From positions 432 through 21,614 of the forward strand of contig CAJUAW010000037.1 of assembly GCA_910584605.1 (NCBI GenBank): a DNA stretch of 21,183 bases, written 5' to 3'. The translations under genes and the position numbers were made by a program. This DNA comes from an uncultured Oscillospiraceae bacterium. Lineage in GTDB: Bacteria > Bacillota_A > Clostridia > Oscillospirales > Oscillospiraceae. Under the pieces are notes generated by a model. The model worked only from the letters and a program-made list of their open reading frames with translations. It ran no database searches and was not told the origin of the DNA. Position 1 is the stretch's first letter. Each line of letters begins with the position of its first letter. Positions 13,402 through 21,152 of this stretch are shown here, in pieces.

Positions 13402-14850
13402 GTGAAGAAACGATGGACCATGCTGGCCCCCATGCTGCTGGCGCTGGCGCTGCTCAGCGGCTGTCTGTTCCGCTCCCCGGACGACCTGTACCGCCAGCCG
13501 GAGAAGTCGCCGGGCTATGAGCAGCTCAACGCCGCCATCCGGACGGTGCGCACCGGGCTGGAGACCGAGTTTGGGGTCCGGGTGGAGGATGTGACCATCA
13601 TGGCGGGGGACAACACCGCCAGCATCCAGCTCCAGGACCTGGACGGCGACAGCCTGCGGGAGAGCGCGGTCACCTTTTTCCGGGTACCCGGCATTGAGAA
13701 GCCGATCAAAATCTACATTTTCAACCAGATCGACGAGGAGTATGTGGTGACCGGCGTGGTGGAGGGCGAGGGCAGCGCCATCTACGCCATCGACTACGCC
13801 CAGATCAACGGCGAGGGCCGCAAGGAGCTGGCGGTCAACTGGCAGATCAGCACTGGCGCGTACCAGCTGGGGGTATATACCCTGGACGACGTGGACCTGC
13901 CCAGCGAGGGTCTGGAGGAGGAGGAGCGGCTCGCCGCCGTCCGGTCCATGACCCGGGCCGACCTGATGGGCACCGAGCGGCTGCTCACCCGGTGCAGCGT
14001 GGCCGTCGACGGCTCCAGCGGCTGCCGGCTGCTGGACATGGACCGGGACTCCCGCATCGAGGTGCTGGTCGCCCGGATGGACGCGGGCGGGGCCAGCAGT
14101 CAGGTGGAGCTGTATGGCTGGGATGACGGCGCTATCGCCTCGCTGGGGGTCACCGAGCTGTCCGCCGGCATCAACGCACTCAACCGCATCCGCACCAACT
14201 ATCTGGCCGGAAACCACAACCAGCCCGCCCTCTATGTCACCAGCACCCTGGCGGAGGGGGGACGGGTCATTGATGTGGTGGCCTATATGAACGGCACGCT
14301 GACCAACGTCTCCATGGGGAGCGAGGGGGTGAGCCGGGAGCTGATTCAGGGCTATACCGACATCAATCCCACCGACATCAACAGCGACATGGTGGCCGAG
14401 CTGCCCTCCCCCTACCAGTTGCCCAGCTACGGGGAGAGCACATCCAGCAACTTCTGGCTCATCGACTGGGCCCAGTACGACGAGCGGGGCACCCGCAACC
14501 ATGTGGTCACGACTTACCACAACGTCAGCGATGGCTGGTACCTCACCATCCCGGAGAGCTGGCGGGACCAGATCACCATCTCCCGCAACGACCAGGTCAC
14601 CGGACGGCGAGAGGTGGTCATCTCCCACTGGCTGGGCCAGGAGCGGGAACCGGAACCCTTCCTGTCCATCTACCGCATGGCCAGCAGCCGCACCACCGAC
14701 CTGGAGGAGGAGGGCTGGACCATCCTCCGGGAGGAGGAGAACATCACCTACGCCGCCCGCTTCCATGAGGACGGCTGGAACTCCGGCCTGGACGAGATGG
14801 ACCTGCTGGAGCGGTTCGACACCATCAAGCGCAGCTGGTATAATGAGTAA
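13402..14850 (+). CDS. Lipoprotein with VCBS/FG-GAP-like repeats, linked to a two-component system
   Basis: This is a probable extracytoplasmic lipoprotein of 482 residues. A type II signal peptide (KKRWTMLAPMLLALALLSGC) puts the lipidated cysteine at C21. The body has several Asp-rich loops like calcium-binding FG-GAP/VCBS propeller repeats: DLDGDSLRES (D79-D83), QINGEGRKEL (134-143), DMDRDSRIEV (D212-D216) and DINPTDINSD. The C-terminal third (DGWYLTIPESWRDQI onward) reads like a separate beta-rich domain. The start is GTG 13402, nine bases after AAAGGAGG. It is followed 15 bases later by a response regulator and kinase, suggesting that it senses or modulates the signal for them. I do not recognise a named family; the propeller assignment is inference from the loop pattern. 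Confidence 0.8.
   Translation: MKKRWTMLAPMLLALALLSGCLFRSPDDLYRQPEKSPGYEQLNAAIRTVRTGLETEFGVRVEDVTIMAGDNTASIQLQDLDGDSLRESAVTFFRVPGIEKPIKIYIFNQIDEEYVVTGVVEGEGSAIYAIDYAQINGEGRKELAVNWQISTGAYQLGVYTLDDVDLPSEGLEEEERLAAVRSMTRADLMGTERLLTRCSVAVDGSSGCRLLDMDRDSRIEVLVARMDAGGASSQVELYGWDDGAIASLGVTELSAGINALNRIRTNYLAGNHNQPALYVTSTLAEGGRVIDVVAYMNGTLTNVSMGSEGVSRELIQGYTDINPTDINSDMVAELPSPYQLPSYGESTSSNFWLIDWAQYDERGTRNHVVTTYHNVSDGWYLTIPESWRDQITISRNDQVTGRREVVISHWLGQEREPEPFLSIYRMASSRTTDLEEEGWTILREEENITYAARFHEDGWNSGLDEMDLLERFDTIKRSWYNE
14816..14844 (+). promoter_or_regulatory. Possible internal promoter at the end of the lipoprotein gene
   Basis: TCGACA (14816-14821), a 17-base spacer and a perfect TATAAT (14839-14844) preceded by TGG lie in the last codons (W-Y-N-E) of the lipoprotein gene. 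Transcription would start near 14851, leaving only a ~15-base leader before the response regulator ATG. The match is strong, but the very short leader would start at the ribosome site itself. Confidence 0.4.
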
Positions 14851-14865
14851 GGGAGGAAAACGCCC

Positions 14866-15555
14866 ATGCGAAAGGTACTGGTCCTGGAGGACGAGGAGAA
14901 TATCCGCAGTTTTGTGGTCATCAATCTGAAGCGGGCGGGCTATCAGACCGTGGAGGCGGGCGCCGGCGAGGAGGCCCTGGAGGCCGTGAAGAACAACCCG
15001 GACATCAAGGTGGCCCTGCTGGACATCATGCTGCCCGGCATCGACGGCTTTGAGGTCTGCCGCCGCCTGCGGGCCATGGACAACAAGATCGGCATCATCA
15101 TGCTCACCGCCCGCACCCAGGAGATGGATAAGGTCACCGGCCTGATGACCGGGGCGGACGACTATGTGACCAAGCCCTTCTCCCCGGCGGAGCTCACCGC
15201 CCGGGTGGACGCCCTCTTCCGCCGCACCGGCGGGGACGAGGTCTCCGTCTCCCCCGACGAGATCAGCGACCCGCCCTTCCTGCTGAACACCCGCAACCGC
15301 ACCCTGGAAAAAAACGGCCAGCGGGTGAAGCTGACCCAGGTGGAGTACTCTATCGTCAAGCTGTTTATGGAGAATCCGGGGAAAGCCCTGTCCCGGGAGG
15401 AGATTTTGGATACCGTCTGGGGCAAGGACTACTTTGGAGAGCTGAAGATTGTGGACGTAAACATCCGCCGCCTGCGCATCAAAATCGAGGACAACGCCCA
15501 AAAGCCCACCTTTGTCAACACGGTGTGGGGCTACGGCTATAAATGGGGAAGTTGA
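14866..15555 (+). CDS. OmpR/PhoB-family response regulator
   Basis: This is a 229-residue transcription factor. The receiver has E8-D9-E10, phospho-acceptor D53 in LLDIMLPGIDGFE, T81 and K103 (YVTKPF). A linker of about 15 residues leads to a winged-helix domain with VKLTQVEYSIVKLFMENPGKALSREEIL and the terminal TVWGYGYKW. Start ATG 14866 is nine bases after GGGAGG. The stop lies three bases before the kinase ATG. The closest well-known relatives by appearance are PhoB/PhoP/WalR-type regulators of envelope or phosphate responses, but no pho or pst genes are in the window. Together with the lipoprotein and kinase it forms a three-gene module. Confidence 0.94.
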   Translation: MRKVLVLEDEENIRSFVVINLKRAGYQTVEAGAGEEALEAVKNNPDIKVALLDIMLPGIDGFEVCRRLRAMDNKIGIIMLTARTQEMDKVTGLMTGADDYVTKPFSPAELTARVDALFRRTGGDEVSVSPDEISDPPFLLNTRNRTLEKNGQRVKLTQVEYSIVKLFMENPGKALSREEILDTVWGKDYFGELKIVDVNIRRLRIKIEDNAQKPTFVNTVWGYGYKWGS

Positions 15556-15558
15556 GCA

Positions 15559-16986
15559 ATGGCCAAGACGACGAAGGTACAGGACCAGGTAAAGATCCGG
15601 GGCATCCGGAGGCGGTGGCTGCTGAACAGCGTGGCCATTGTGATGCTGATCCTGACGCTGGCGGTGGGGGCCTTCGCCGCCATGCTGGTGAGCTACTACT
15701 ACACCGGCACGGAGGACGATCTGCTGCGCAAGGCCACCTCCGGGGCCAACGGCTTCCGGATGTATACCCGCTCCGACTACTGGGCGGCGGCCCAGCAGAC
15801 GGTGAGCAGCTACGAGGACAAGGGCAAGCTGGAGCTGCAGTTTCTGGACACGACGGGGGCGGTGGTTTTCTCGGGCAACGACCTGACCGCCGGCTCTGCA
15901 CCCAGCACCCCGGACATCCAAAAGGCCCTGAACGAGCGCAGCGGCGGCTCCTGGAGCGGCCGGGACCCGGACACCGGGGAGCGCATCCTGGCCGCCTCCA
16001 GCCCGGTGATCTACCAGGGGGAGGTGGTGGGGGTGATCCGTTATGTCACCTCCCTGTCTGAGATCGACCGGCAGTTTATCTTTACCATGACGGTGATCGC
16101 CGCCATCGCCCTGGGCATCTTTGCCATGGTCTATTTTTCCAACCTGTACTTTGTCCGCTCCATTGTGGAGCCTCTGGCCGGCATCACCGAGATCGCCCAG
16201 GTGATCGCCGACGGCAGCTACGGTGTGCAGATCGAGAAAAAGTACGACGACGAGATCGGCGAGCTCACCGACGCCATCAACGACATGTCCCGAAAGATCC
16301 GGCAGGCGGAGAAGACCCAGAGCGAGTTTATCTCCTCCGTCTCCCACGAGCTGCGCACCCCGCTGACCGCTATCACCGGCTGGGCGGAGACCATCCAGAA
16401 CGGGGAGTGCCGCTCGGCCAGCGACATCCGCAAGGGGATGGGCATCATCGTCTCCGAGGCCCGGCGGCTGACCAACATGGTGGAGGAGCTGCTGGAGTTC
16501 TCCCGGATGGAGGACGGCCGGTTCACTCTGTCGGTGGAGCCTCTGGACCTGAAGGCGGAGCTGGAGGACGCCGTGTACACCTACACCGAGTTCTTCCGCA
16601 AGGAGGACATCGCAGTGGTGTATGCCGGCGGCCCGGAGGAGGCCCTGCCCATCTCCGGGGACCCGGAGCGGCTGCGCCAGGTGTTCTGCAACCTGCTGGA
16701 CAACGCGGGCAAGCACGGGGGAGCCGGCAAGCGCATTGACGTATCCATCCACCAGGAGGGGGAGGAGGCGGTGATCCGCATCCGGGACTACGGCCCCGGC
16801 GTCCCCGAGGAGGAGCTGCCCTTCCTGAAGAACAAATTCTACAAGGGCAGCTCCAGAGCCCGGGGCTCTGGCATCGGTCTGGCGGTGTGCGAGGAGATCG
16901 TCACCCGCCATGAGGGGAAGCTGGAGGTGGACAACGCTGTGGGCGGCGGTTTTCAGGTGACCGTCCGGCTGCCCGTTGAAGTCTGA
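15559..16986 (+). CDS. HAMP-containing sensor histidine kinase (PhoR/WalK-like)
   Basis: This 475-residue membrane kinase is the partner of the preceding regulator. TM1 is near 20-45, then an extracytoplasmic sensor of about 125 residues with a PDC/Cache-like feel (TGAVVFSGND...ASSPVIYQGEVVGVIRYVTSL). TM2 is near 172-197, followed by HAMP (RSIVEPLAGITEIAQVIADG) to about 250. The phospho-accepting histidine is H263 in SSVSHELRTPL. The ATPase core is complete: NLLDNAGKHGG (N box), DYGPGV (G1), and GSGIGLAV (G2). The ATG at 15559 is coupled to the regulator stop, with GGGGAAG as a modest ribosome site. The last codons hold the -35 of the next promoter, and no terminator follows, so some read-through is likely. 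Confidence 0.94.
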   Translation: MAKTTKVQDQVKIRGIRRRWLLNSVAIVMLILTLAVGAFAAMLVSYYYTGTEDDLLRKATSGANGFRMYTRSDYWAAAQQTVSSYEDKGKLELQFLDTTGAVVFSGNDLTAGSAPSTPDIQKALNERSGGSWSGRDPDTGERILAASSPVIYQGEVVGVIRYVTSLSEIDRQFIFTMTVIAAIALGIFAMVYFSNLYFVRSIVEPLAGITEIAQVIADGSYGVQIEKKYDDEIGELTDAINDMSRKIRQAEKTQSEFISSVSHELRTPLTAITGWAETIQNGECRSASDIRKGMGIIVSEARRLTNMVEELLEFSRMEDGRFTLSVEPLDLKAELEDAVYTYTEFFRKEDIAVVYAGGPEEALPISGDPERLRQVFCNLLDNAGKHGGAGKRIDVSIHQEGEEAVIRIRDYGPGVPEEELPFLKNKFYKGSSRARGSGIGLAVCEEIVTRHEGKLEVDNAVGGGFQVTVRLPVEV

Positions 16987-17004
16987 GGGCAGGTCTGCTA
17001 TAAT
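16976..17004 (+). promoter_or_regulatory. Promoter of the DUF1385-prmC genes
   Basis: TTGAAG (16976-16981), a 17-base spacer ending in TGC, and TATAAT (16999-17004): an extended -10 promoter that overlaps the last codons of the kinase gene. The leader before ATG 17035 would be about 25 bases. Confidence 0.85.
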
Positions 17005-17034
17005 AAACAGAAGTAAAACCAAAGGAGAACCTAA

Positions 17035-18006
17035 ATGTCCAAGCAAGAACCACAGAAATTCAAAACCATGTGCGGCGGACAGGCCCTCATTGAGGGCATC
17101 ATGATGCGCGGCCCCCGGAAGCAGGCCGTGGTGGTCCGCAGGAGCGACGGCGGGCTGGAGATCCAGGAGAAGGAGCTCCGGTTCATCAAGGACCGGTACC
17201 CCATCCTGGGCTGGCCCCTGATCCGGGGCGTGATCAACTTTGCCGATTCCATGTACAATGGGGTCACCGCCCTGATGTACTCCGCCGAGTTCTACCCGGA
17301 GGACGGGGAGGAGGGGGAGGGGGAAGAACCCTCCAAATTTGAGAGCTGGCTCAACGAGCGCCTGGGCAGCGAGCGGTTCACCGCCCTGATCACCACCCTG
17401 GCGGTACTGCTGGGGCTGGCCATGTCCATCGGGCTGTTTTTCCTCCTGCCCACCCTGCTGGGGACGGCCGTCACCGTCCTGACCGATTCCATGCTGATTC
17501 GAAACCTGGCGGAGAGCGCGCTGAAGCTGCTCATCTTTGTGGCCTACCTGGCCATCTGCTCCCGGATGGGGGAGATGAAACGGGTCTTTTCCTACCACGG
17601 AGCGGAGCACAAGACCATCTTCTGCTACGAGGCCGGACTGCCCCTGACCGTGGAGAATGTGCGCCTCCAGCCCCGGCACCACCCCCGGTGCGGTACCAGC
17701 TTCCTGTTTATGGTCATCGCCGTGTCCATTCTCGTGTCCACCATTGTCTTCGCCATCTGGCCGGTGCATAACCCCTTCCTGCGCTTTCTGGCCCATCTGG
17801 CCATGCTGCCGGTCATTGTGGGGATCAGCTACGAGTTCAATCGCTGGGCCGGGCGTCACGACGGCCCCGTCACCCGGGTCCTGACCGCCCCCGGCCTGTG
17901 GCTGCAGAATTTTACCACCTTCGAGCCGGACGACTCCATGATCGAGGTGGGCATCCAGGCCCTGGAGCTGGTCCTGCCGGAGCAGCAGGGGGAGGACGCC
18001 TGGTAA
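17035..18006 (+). CDS. DUF1385 / YqhQ-family membrane protein
   Basis: This is a conserved membrane protein of unknown biochemical function, 323 residues long. The family N-terminal motif GGQALIEGIMMRGP is at 14-27. Central hydrophobic segments (about 115-150 and 155-180) precede HGAEHK (188-193) and HHPRCGTSFLF (215-225). These His/Glu/Cys motifs suggest metal binding. Two more hydrophobic segments follow near 222-275, before the tail GLWLQNFTTFEPDDSMIEVG. An acidic stretch (EDGEEGEGEE) at about 85-100 is a local insertion. Start ATG 17035 has AAAGGAG seven bases upstream. prmC follows 37 bases later; the DUF1385-prmC(-prfA) order is common in Clostridia. I give no gene symbol because function is not established. 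Confidence 0.9.
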   Translation: MSKQEPQKFKTMCGGQALIEGIMMRGPRKQAVVVRRSDGGLEIQEKELRFIKDRYPILGWPLIRGVINFADSMYNGVTALMYSAEFYPEDGEEGEGEEPSKFESWLNERLGSERFTALITTLAVLLGLAMSIGLFFLLPTLLGTAVTVLTDSMLIRNLAESALKLLIFVAYLAICSRMGEMKRVFSYHGAEHKTIFCYEAGLPLTVENVRLQPRHHPRCGTSFLFMVIAVSILVSTIVFAIWPVHNPFLRFLAHLAMLPVIVGISYEFNRWAGRHDGPVTRVLTAPGLWLQNFTTFEPDDSMIEVGIQALELVLPEQQGEDAW

Positions 18007-18043
18007 CGCGACCAAAGACGAAATACAACAGGAAGGTGATTCC

Positions 18044-18907
18044 ATGGCAACCACCTACAACAACCTATTCCTGGACACCCGCGCCCGGCTGAAGAAGGCG
18101 GGGGTGGAGTCTGCCCAGCTGGAGGCCCGGGAGATCATCTGCTTTGCCGCCGACAAGAGCCGGGAGCAGTTTTACCGGGACATGTCCCTGTACGTCTCCG
18201 GTGCAATGGAGCAGCGGGTGGAGGAGCTGGTCCGCCGCCGTCTGGCGGGGGAGCCGGTGGCCTATATCATTGGCGAGTGGGAGTTTTACGGCCTGTCGCT
18301 GGACATCTCCCGGGACGTGCTCATCCCCCGGCTGGACACCGAGCTGCTGGCCGAGCGGGGCATTTTGAAGGCCCGGGAGTCCGGCGAGGGCGCCCGGGTG
18401 CTGGACCTGTGCGCCGGCAGCGGCTGCGTGGGGCTGGCGGTGGCCGCCAACGCCCCGGAGTGCCGGGTGGTGCTGGCGGAGCTGTCCGAGGGAGCGCTGC
18501 GGGTGTGCAAGCAGAATGTCCGCCGCAATGAGCTTAACGCCCGGGTCACCTGTCTGTCGGTGAATGCGCTGGAGGCCCCCAGCTCGGCGCTTTGGGACTT
18601 CGACGCCATTGTGTGCAACCCGCCCTACATCCCCAGCGGGGATATCCCCAGTCTGGATATCTCCGTACGGGACTACGAGCCGGTTATGGCTCTGGACGGC
18701 GGCGCGGACGGCCTGGACTACTACCATGTGATCGCCTCCAAGTGGAAGTCCGCCCTGCGCCTGGGGGGAACCCTCATCTTTGAGGTGGGCCTGGGCCAGG
18801 CGGGAGCTGTGGAGGATATTTTGGACAAAAACGGCTATGAGGACATCAAGGTCCTGCCCGACACCCAGAACATCCTCCGTGTGGTGGAGGGAACCATCAA
18901 TAACTAG
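18044..18907 (+). CDS. prmC: Peptide chain release factor N5-glutamine methyltransferase
   Basis: PrmC (HemK) methylates the Gln of the GGQ motif of RF1/RF2 using S-adenosylmethionine. The 287-residue protein has the helical N-terminal domain with FYRDMSLYVS and RRRLAGEPVAYIIGEWEFYG, typical of PrmC. The SAM motif LDLCAGSGCVGLAVAA starts at L120 (Cys-Ala replace the usual Gly-Thr). The catalytic NPPY is at 192-195 (CNPPYIPSGDI). The C-terminal EVGLGQAGAVEDIL region is also typical. Start ATG 18044 has GGAAGGTG nearby. It follows the DUF1385 gene; prfA, the most frequent partner, is not adjacent. Confidence 0.96.
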   Translation: MATTYNNLFLDTRARLKKAGVESAQLEAREIICFAADKSREQFYRDMSLYVSGAMEQRVEELVRRRLAGEPVAYIIGEWEFYGLSLDISRDVLIPRLDTELLAERGILKARESGEGARVLDLCAGSGCVGLAVAANAPECRVVLAELSEGALRVCKQNVRRNELNARVTCLSVNALEAPSSALWDFDAIVCNPPYIPSGDIPSLDISVRDYEPVMALDGGADGLDYYHVIASKWKSALRLGGTLIFEVGLGQAGAVEDILDKNGYEDIKVLPDTQNILRVVEGTINN

Positions 18908-18923
18908 ACTGGAGGGGGTTGAC

Positions 18924-19406
18924 ATGGGCAGGGTGGTCGAGCATCGAGAATTTATTCCTGTGGCTGAAGTTCCGGCGGAAATACCGGAAGGGATTGCGGT
19001 CAAATATTATACGCGCGAGTTTGGAGAGTTTACAGAGATTACCCTGGATCGCGTAAAGCGGATCATGAAGAACCTGCGCAGTGGAAGATGGGAGGACCTG
19101 TGCTTCTATCACAAGGCCGACGAGGAAGGGGACTTTCTGGAGCTGGTCAGCGGGGATGGACTGTATGTCCTGAGTTACGGAGAGGAGCTGGGCCAGATCT
19201 GGTGGACCACTTATGACCCGAAATACTTAGACACCTTCGAGGAGACCGATATCCAGCATCCAGACGGCCAGTCCATTGTCTTTCGTGAATTTACCACCGC
19301 GGACAAAGAGGCCGTGATGACCGCTATTGAGTACTTCATCCGCACCGGCAGGCTGTGGGACGGCATCCCCTGGATGAAGCGCTGGCAGGAGTGGGTGGAG
19401 GAGTAG
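18924..19406 (+). CDS. Small acidic cytoplasmic protein, possibly Imm1-like
   Basis: This 160-residue protein has no signal peptide or TM and is rich in Glu, Trp and Tyr. It has alternating strands (DFLELVSGDGLYVLSYGE, QIWWTTYDPKY) and ends with a helix, AVMTAIEYFIRTGRLWDGIPW. The layout of strands followed by a C-terminal A..xF..TGx..x.W helix recalls the Imm1-type immunity proteins, but this is a weak visual similarity only. Start ATG 18924 follows GGAGGGGG. Third-position usage, especially in the first half, is more AT-rich than in prmC and recA on either side, which fits recent acquisition. No toxin gene is next to it. A plain hypothetical protein is the safe call. Confidence 0.72.
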   Translation: MGRVVEHREFIPVAEVPAEIPEGIAVKYYTREFGEFTEITLDRVKRIMKNLRSGRWEDLCFYHKADEEGDFLELVSGDGLYVLSYGEELGQIWWTTYDPKYLDTFEETDIQHPDGQSIVFREFTTADKEAVMTAIEYFIRTGRLWDGIPWMKRWQEWVEE

Positions 19407-19498
19407 AGAAAAGTCCGTTTTATGGGACTGGTAAAAGAGTAAGATATGGGACAGAACAAGACCGGCGGAGCAGCCGCCGGCGGGAAAGGATGATTGAC

Positions 19499-20620
19499 TT
19501 GGCGAGTAAAAAACCCATGATCGAGTCGGCCGCGCCGGCTACCGATAAGAAGAAGGCTCTGGCTACCGCTATGGCCCAGATCGAGCGGACCTATGGAAAG
19601 GGTTCCATCATGCGGCTGGGGGAGAATACCGGCGTGGTGGTGGACTCCATCCCCACCGGCTCTCTGTCCCTGGATATTGCTTTGGGCATCGGCGGGGTGC
19701 CCAAGGGCCGCATCATTGAGGTCTACGGTCCCGAGTCCTCCGGTAAGACGACCCTGGCCCTCCACATCGTGGCCGAGGCCCAGAAGCGGGGAGGCGAGGT
19801 GGCCTTTATTGACGCCGAGCACGCCCTGGACCCCAGCTACGCCCGTGCGCTGGGGGTGGACATCGACTCCATGCTCATCTCCCAGCCGGACACCGGCGAG
19901 CAGGGCCTGGAGATCTGCGAGGCGCTGGTCCGCTCCGGCGCGCTGGACGTGATCGTGGTGGACTCCGTGGCCGCCCTGACCCCCCGCGCGGAGATCGAGG
20001 GGGACATGGGAGACGCCCACGTGGGTCTGCTGGCCCGCCTGATGAGCCAGGCCCTGCGCAAGCTGGCCGGCTCCATTGCCAAGACCAACTGCATCGTCAT
20101 TTTCATCAACCAGCTGCGGGAGAAGGTGGGGGTGATGTACGGCAATCCGGAGGTGACCACCGGCGGCCGGGCGCTGAAGTTCTACTCCTCCGTCCGCATT
20201 GACGTGCGCCGCGTTGAGGCCATCAAGGAGAGCGGCGAGGTGATCGGCAATCGCACCCGGGCCAAAATCGTGAAGAACAAGGTGGCGCCCCCCTTCCGGG
20301 AGGCGGAATTTGACATCCTCTACGGGGAGGGCATCTCCAAATGGGGGGAGATGGTGGATCTGGCCGCCAAGCTGGACATCATCCAGAAATCCGGCTCCTG
20401 GTTCTCCATGGGGGAGACCCGCATCGGTCAGGGCCGGGACGCCGCCAAGCAGTTCCTGAAGGACAACCCGGACATCGCCGCCGACGTGGAGGAGCAGGTC
20501 CGGGCCAATGCATACAAGCTGATGAGCAAGCAGTCCCAGACCGCCGCCAAGGCCGCCGGCCGTGCAGTGGACGTCTCCGCCGACGACTTTGACGACGGCG
20601 CTCCGGCGGACGAGGCGTAA
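19499..20620 (+). CDS. recA: Recombinase RecA
   Basis: This is the strand-exchange ATPase of homologous recombination and SOS induction. About 373 residues are read from TTG 19499. Walker A GPESSGKT is at 77-84. DVIVVDSVAALTPRAEIEG contains Walker B. Loop L2 and its surroundings read NQLREKVGVMYGNPEVTTGGRALKFYSSVR. The tail is acidic (VSADDFDDGAPADEA), as expected. The TTG start is preferred because AAAGGA (19485-19490) is eight bases before it; the alternative ATG at 19490 overlaps that site and adds three residues. The more distal ATG at 19355 runs inside the preceding gene. No Firmicute-type SOS box is visible in the 92-base gap, nor a clear -35/-10 pair. recX begins at the next base after its stop. 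Confidence 0.96.
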   Translation: MASKKPMIESAAPATDKKKALATAMAQIERTYGKGSIMRLGENTGVVVDSIPTGSLSLDIALGIGGVPKGRIIEVYGPESSGKTTLALHIVAEAQKRGGEVAFIDAEHALDPSYARALGVDIDSMLISQPDTGEQGLEICEALVRSGALDVIVVDSVAALTPRAEIEGDMGDAHVGLLARLMSQALRKLAGSIAKTNCIVIFINQLREKVGVMYGNPEVTTGGRALKFYSSVRIDVRRVEAIKESGEVIGNRTRAKIVKNKVAPPFREAEFDILYGEGISKWGEMVDLAAKLDIIQKSGSWFSMGETRIGQGRDAAKQFLKDNPDIAADVEEQVRANAYKLMSKQSQTAAKAAGRAVDVSADDFDDGAPADEA

Positions 20621-21152
20621 ATGGTTATTGAGGAATTAAAGCCCTCTAAACGGGTCCGGGACCGCTGGCTGGCGGTGCTGGAGGATGGGTCCATTTTGCG
20701 GCTGAGCAAAAATCAGATCGCGGATTTTGCCCTCTACGCCGGCCGGGAGCTGTCGGACGAGGAGGCGGACAGGCTCACGCAGGCCATCGAGAACGAAAAT
20801 TTCCGCGCCCATGCCCTGCGCATGATTATGGATACCCCTCGTTCCCGGAAAGAGTTTGTAAAGCGGCTGGAGAAAATAAACTGTCCGCCGGAGAAAGCCC
20901 AGGAGATTGCCGGCTGGCTGGAGGACTTGGGCTATCTGGACGACGCCGCCTATGCCCGTGAGGTGGCGGAGCTCTACACCCGGAAGGGCTACGGGAAGCG
21001 GAAAATCCGGGACGAGCTCTACCGCCGGGGCGTCCCCCGGGAGCTGTGGGACGAGGCCCTGGAGCGGATTGAGGAGGAGGACAGCGCCTCCGCCATCGAC
21101 GCCTTTCTGGAGAAAAAGCTGAAGGGCAGCCACGACCCCAAGGACGTGAAAC
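20621..21152 (+). CDS. recX: Regulatory protein RecX, truncated by the contig end
   Basis: RecX binds and modulates RecA filaments. About 177 genuine codons are present. The basic/acidic N-terminal part has ILRLSKNQIADFALYAGREL. Tandem three-helix RecX repeats follow: ALRMIMDTPRSRKEFVKRL, then WLEDLGYLDDAAYAREVAELYTRKGYGKRKIRDELYRRGV. The ATG at 20621 abuts the recA stop with no spacing, so it is probably translationally coupled. The last complete genuine codon ends at 21151. The following residues (Q-IGRAHV and the stop) come from adapter sequence, so the real C-terminus, including the third repeat, is missing. Confidence 0.93.

Noticed and set aside
13174..18054. 1626-codon open frame on the minus strand
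   Set aside because: It lies antisense to five well-supported genes, is His/Gln/Gly/Leu-rich without domains, and is the usual by-product of GC-biased third positions.
19412..19429. AGTCC / GGACT hairpin before recA as a terminator or operator
   Set aside because: Only 5 bp of stem with an 8-base loop and no T-run; within chance expectation.
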